Part shown: one piece after another, positions 62,370 to 64,000 of the stretch | Numbering within the stretch: position 1 is the first letter of the stretch | Layout: the number at the start of each line of letters is the position of its first letter | Assembly: GCA_949077035.1 (NCBI GenBank) | Contig: CARUPR010000002.1 | Coordinates: 72,770 to 136,769 of the forward strand | From: an uncultured Eubacteriales bacterium | Lineage (GTDB): Bacteria > Bacillota > Clostridia > Christensenellales > UBA1242 | Direction: 5' to 3' | Length of the DNA stretch: 64,000 nucleotides | Made by a program: the position numbers and the translations under genes | The notes under the pieces: generated by a model | Told to the model about the DNA's origin: nothing | Databases searched by the model: none | Seen by the model: the letters and a program-made list of their open reading frames with translations, nothing else

Positions 62370-62846
62370 ATGAATGAGAATTGCGACAAGATTAATATAT
62401 TAATAATTTCACTTAATGATAAATTTAGCAATAATGTTGCTACACTTTTAGCGGACAAGCTAGAAATGTTTGTCATTAATTGCCATCAAATGATTGTTTA
62501 CGATTTAATTAATCCTAAACAAGTGCTTGAAAAATGCGGAATTGATTATTTTAAACAAAGAGAACGAGGAGTGCTAAAACGTTGTGCAGATTTTTACAAT
62601 ACAGTAATTTCAATTGATTTTGACCTTTTTAAAGAAAATTATGCTTTGTTTGATAAATCTTTCATTATTTATTTAAGTCTGCCTGAAGAAAAAACCAATA
62701 AGGTTACAAATCAAATTGATTTTGAAAATAGAAACAATTTTATCATCAAATATGCAAATCAAATCATTTATCAAGATAAATGCATGGTTGCTCAATCGGT
62801 GAAGAAAATAATTACAAGATTAGGAGAATTATATGAAAATAGCTGA
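62370..62846 (+). CDS. shikimate-kinase-like protein lacking the P-loop
   Basis: 158 residues. The pattern follows shikimate kinase along its length: an initial strand (NILIISLN), a helix (VATLLADKLEMFVI), then VLEKCGIDYFKQRERGVLKR (shikimate kinase EIFxxxGExxFRxxExxVL), a strand FIIYLSLPEE and the C-terminal YANQIIYQDKCMVAQSVKKIITRL helix. The Walker A GxxGxGKS is replaced by SLNDKFSNN, the GGG substrate loop by SIDFD, and the RPLL lid is absent. ATP binding and catalysis are not expected. It overlaps the transketolase gene by 14 bases and heads that operon. Shikimate kinase ancestry is a by-eye inference. Confidence 0.6.
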   Translation: MNENCDKINILIISLNDKFSNNVATLLADKLEMFVINCHQMIVYDLINPKQVLEKCGIDYFKQRERGVLKRCADFYNTVISIDFDLFKENYALFDKSFIIYLSLPEEKTNKVTNQIDFENRNNFIIKYANQIIYQDKCMVAQSVKKIITRLGELYENS

Positions 62847-64000
62847 TAAAACTTTAAATTATGTTAAGTCCTTGACAGCACAAGCCATTTCCAATTCAGG
62901 AAGTGGTCATACTGGTGCATCTTTAGGGGTCAGTGCAATGATGCTTGCATTATTTAAAGACCATTATAATTTTGATATTTCTGATACCGATTATCTTAAT
63001 AGAGATAGATTTGTGCTTTCTGCCGGTCATGCCTGTCCTGTTTATTATACATTATTATCTTTATTTGGTTTTGATGTGTCCTTGCAAGATTTAAAAAACT
63101 TGAGGGTTTTAGGCTCAAAAACACCAGGTCATCCAGAAACCAAAACTACTGATGGTGTTGAAGTTTCAACAGGTTTATCAGGTCAGGGCGTTGCTAATGC
63201 TGTTGGTATGGCTATTGCTCAGACTATTATGGCTGAAAGGTTTAATAGTGTTGGTTTTCCAATAATCAATCATTATACCTATTGTCTTGCTGGTGACGGA
63301 TGTCTTATGGAAGGGGTTGCGCAGGAAGCGTGTTCGCTTGCAGGAAATCTTAATTTGAATAAACTTATTTTGTTTTATGATGCAAATGATGTGACTATGG
63401 ATGGAAGTATATCACTAGTTAATCGTGAAAATGTGGCAAAGAAATTTAAAGCAATGGGCTGGAGGGTGGTTCATTGTTATAATGGCAACAATTTCAAAGC
63501 TTGTTCAAAAGCTATCGCAAGAGCAAAAGCGTCCAATAAACCTTGCATTATAATATTCAAAACAACAAGTGGAATAGGGACTGCTAAAGAGGGCACCTCT
63601 GCCATTCATGGAATAGCACTTTCTCAAGAAGAGCTGAAAGTTTTTAATAAAAAGATGGGTGTGTATGAAAATTTTTATGTGCCAAATGATGTCAGAGATT
63701 GGTGCATGGCAAGTTCTCGAATTGGCAAACTAAATCACGAAAAATGGAATCAAGATTTGGCTGTTTATGCCAATTCAAATCCAGATTTATATCGTCAATT
63801 TACAAACTTTTTTGATAAAAAGAAGCTTGATATAGATAAATTGTCAAGAAACGCATATAAATGGGAAGGCTTGTCAGGCAGAGAAATAAATAAAATAATT
63901 TTAAATGAAATCTGCGAAAAGTTATATCAGGTTGTTGGCGGAACAGCAGATGTAACACAGCAAAGTTCTACCTTTATTGAGAATGTTGGAAACTATAACA
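62833..64000 (+). CDS. tkt: transketolase (C-terminus beyond the window)
   Basis: The frame starts at ATG 62833 (GGAG seven bases upstream, inside the previous gene) and remains open to the window edge, 389 residues. Transketolase moves two-carbon units between sugar phosphates using thiamine diphosphate. Visible: SGSGHTGASLG (usual SGHPGxPxG, with one extra residue and Pro to Thr), DRFVLSAGHACPVYY, TPGHPE, GLSGQGVANAVGMA, and the thiamine diphosphate/Mg site GDGCLMEGVAQEA followed by YDANDVTMDG. The pyrimidine domain begins near residue 350 (VVGGTADVTQQSSTF). The overlap with the shikimate-kinase-like gene implies cotranslation. Confidence 0.93.
   Translation, partial: MKIADKTLNYVKSLTAQAISNSGSGHTGASLGVSAMMLALFKDHYNFDISDTDYLNRDRFVLSAGHACPVYYTLLSLFGFDVSLQDLKNLRVLGSKTPGHPETKTTDGVEVSTGLSGQGVANAVGMAIAQTIMAERFNSVGFPIINHYTYCLAGDGCLMEGVAQEACSLAGNLNLNKLILFYDANDVTMDGSISLVNRENVAKKFKAMGWRVVHCYNGNNFKACSKAIARAKASNKPCIIIFKTTSGIGTAKEGTSAIHGIALSQEELKVFNKKMGVYENFYVPNDVRDWCMASSRIGKLNHEKWNQDLAVYANSNPDLYRQFTNFFDKKKLDIDKLSRNAYKWEGLSGREINKIILNEICEKLYQVVGGTADVTQQSSTFIENVGNYN

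Overview
The window is AT-rich, gene-dense DNA from an endospore-forming Firmicute (Bacillota), most likely an uncultured Clostridia-like lineage. The evidence is a tricistronic germinant-receptor operon (gerAA-gerAB-gerAC), SpoIIQ, SpoIIID and a SpoVB-type flippase, together with a Firmicute-style glmU-like/pth/mfd run, strong GGAGG ribosome binding sites and TTGACA/TATAAT promoters. No prophage, insertion sequence, CRISPR array or rRNA operon was seen.

Layout. 1-9.3 kb: a truncated membrane protein with a very acidic tail (minus strand), an anchored exported protein, the germination operon, then ftsH with a small membrane protein. 9.4-15 kb: a P-type ATPase (minus), the CCA-adding enzyme (plus) and a VanW/YoaR-type cell-wall protein (minus). 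15-19 kb: a TVP38-family membrane protein, a tiny LysM protein (minus), spoVB-like, DUF421 and DUF4363. 19-28 kb: a surface protein (minus), degenerate glmU-like, pth, mfd, a PrsA-type foldase lipoprotein and a YbhN-type membrane protein. 28-32 kb: small exported proteins, spoIIQ, acpP and spoIIID. 31-35 kb: two lipoproteins, hflX, a DUF1858 protein and a PRC-barrel protein. 35-49 kb: a PrgI-VirB4-like ATPase followed by an 11-kb gene for a 3677-residue GLUG-repeat lipoprotein. 49-57 kb: rpoB-rpoC behind a leader with an intrinsic terminator. 57-64 kb: nucleotidase and nucleoside hydrolase, a Big2-like protein, a candidate small RNA, tRNA-Glu(CUC), a patatin, a ComEC-type metallo-beta-lactamase protein, a P-loop-less shikimate-kinase-like protein and the start of transketolase.

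The most interesting signals are regulatory. A run of nine G sits between consensus -35 and -10 boxes ahead of a lipoprotein gene, the architecture of a phase-variable promoter. At least six genes have a promoter whose -10 box ends 6-8 bases before the ATG, so their mRNAs should be leaderless; for several of them a longer start is excluded because it would lie in the promoter. A three-hairpin small RNA with a CUCCU loop appears on the minus strand near 59.8 kb. In the proteins, RpoB carries changes at several rifampicin-contact positions (including Gln at the site of E. coli His526), the RpoC bridge helix is altered, and two proteins keep enzyme folds but lack the nucleotide-binding signatures (GlmU-like and shikimate-kinase-like).

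All functional names rest on reading motifs and family resemblance by eye. No database search, alignment program or RNA-folding program was run.
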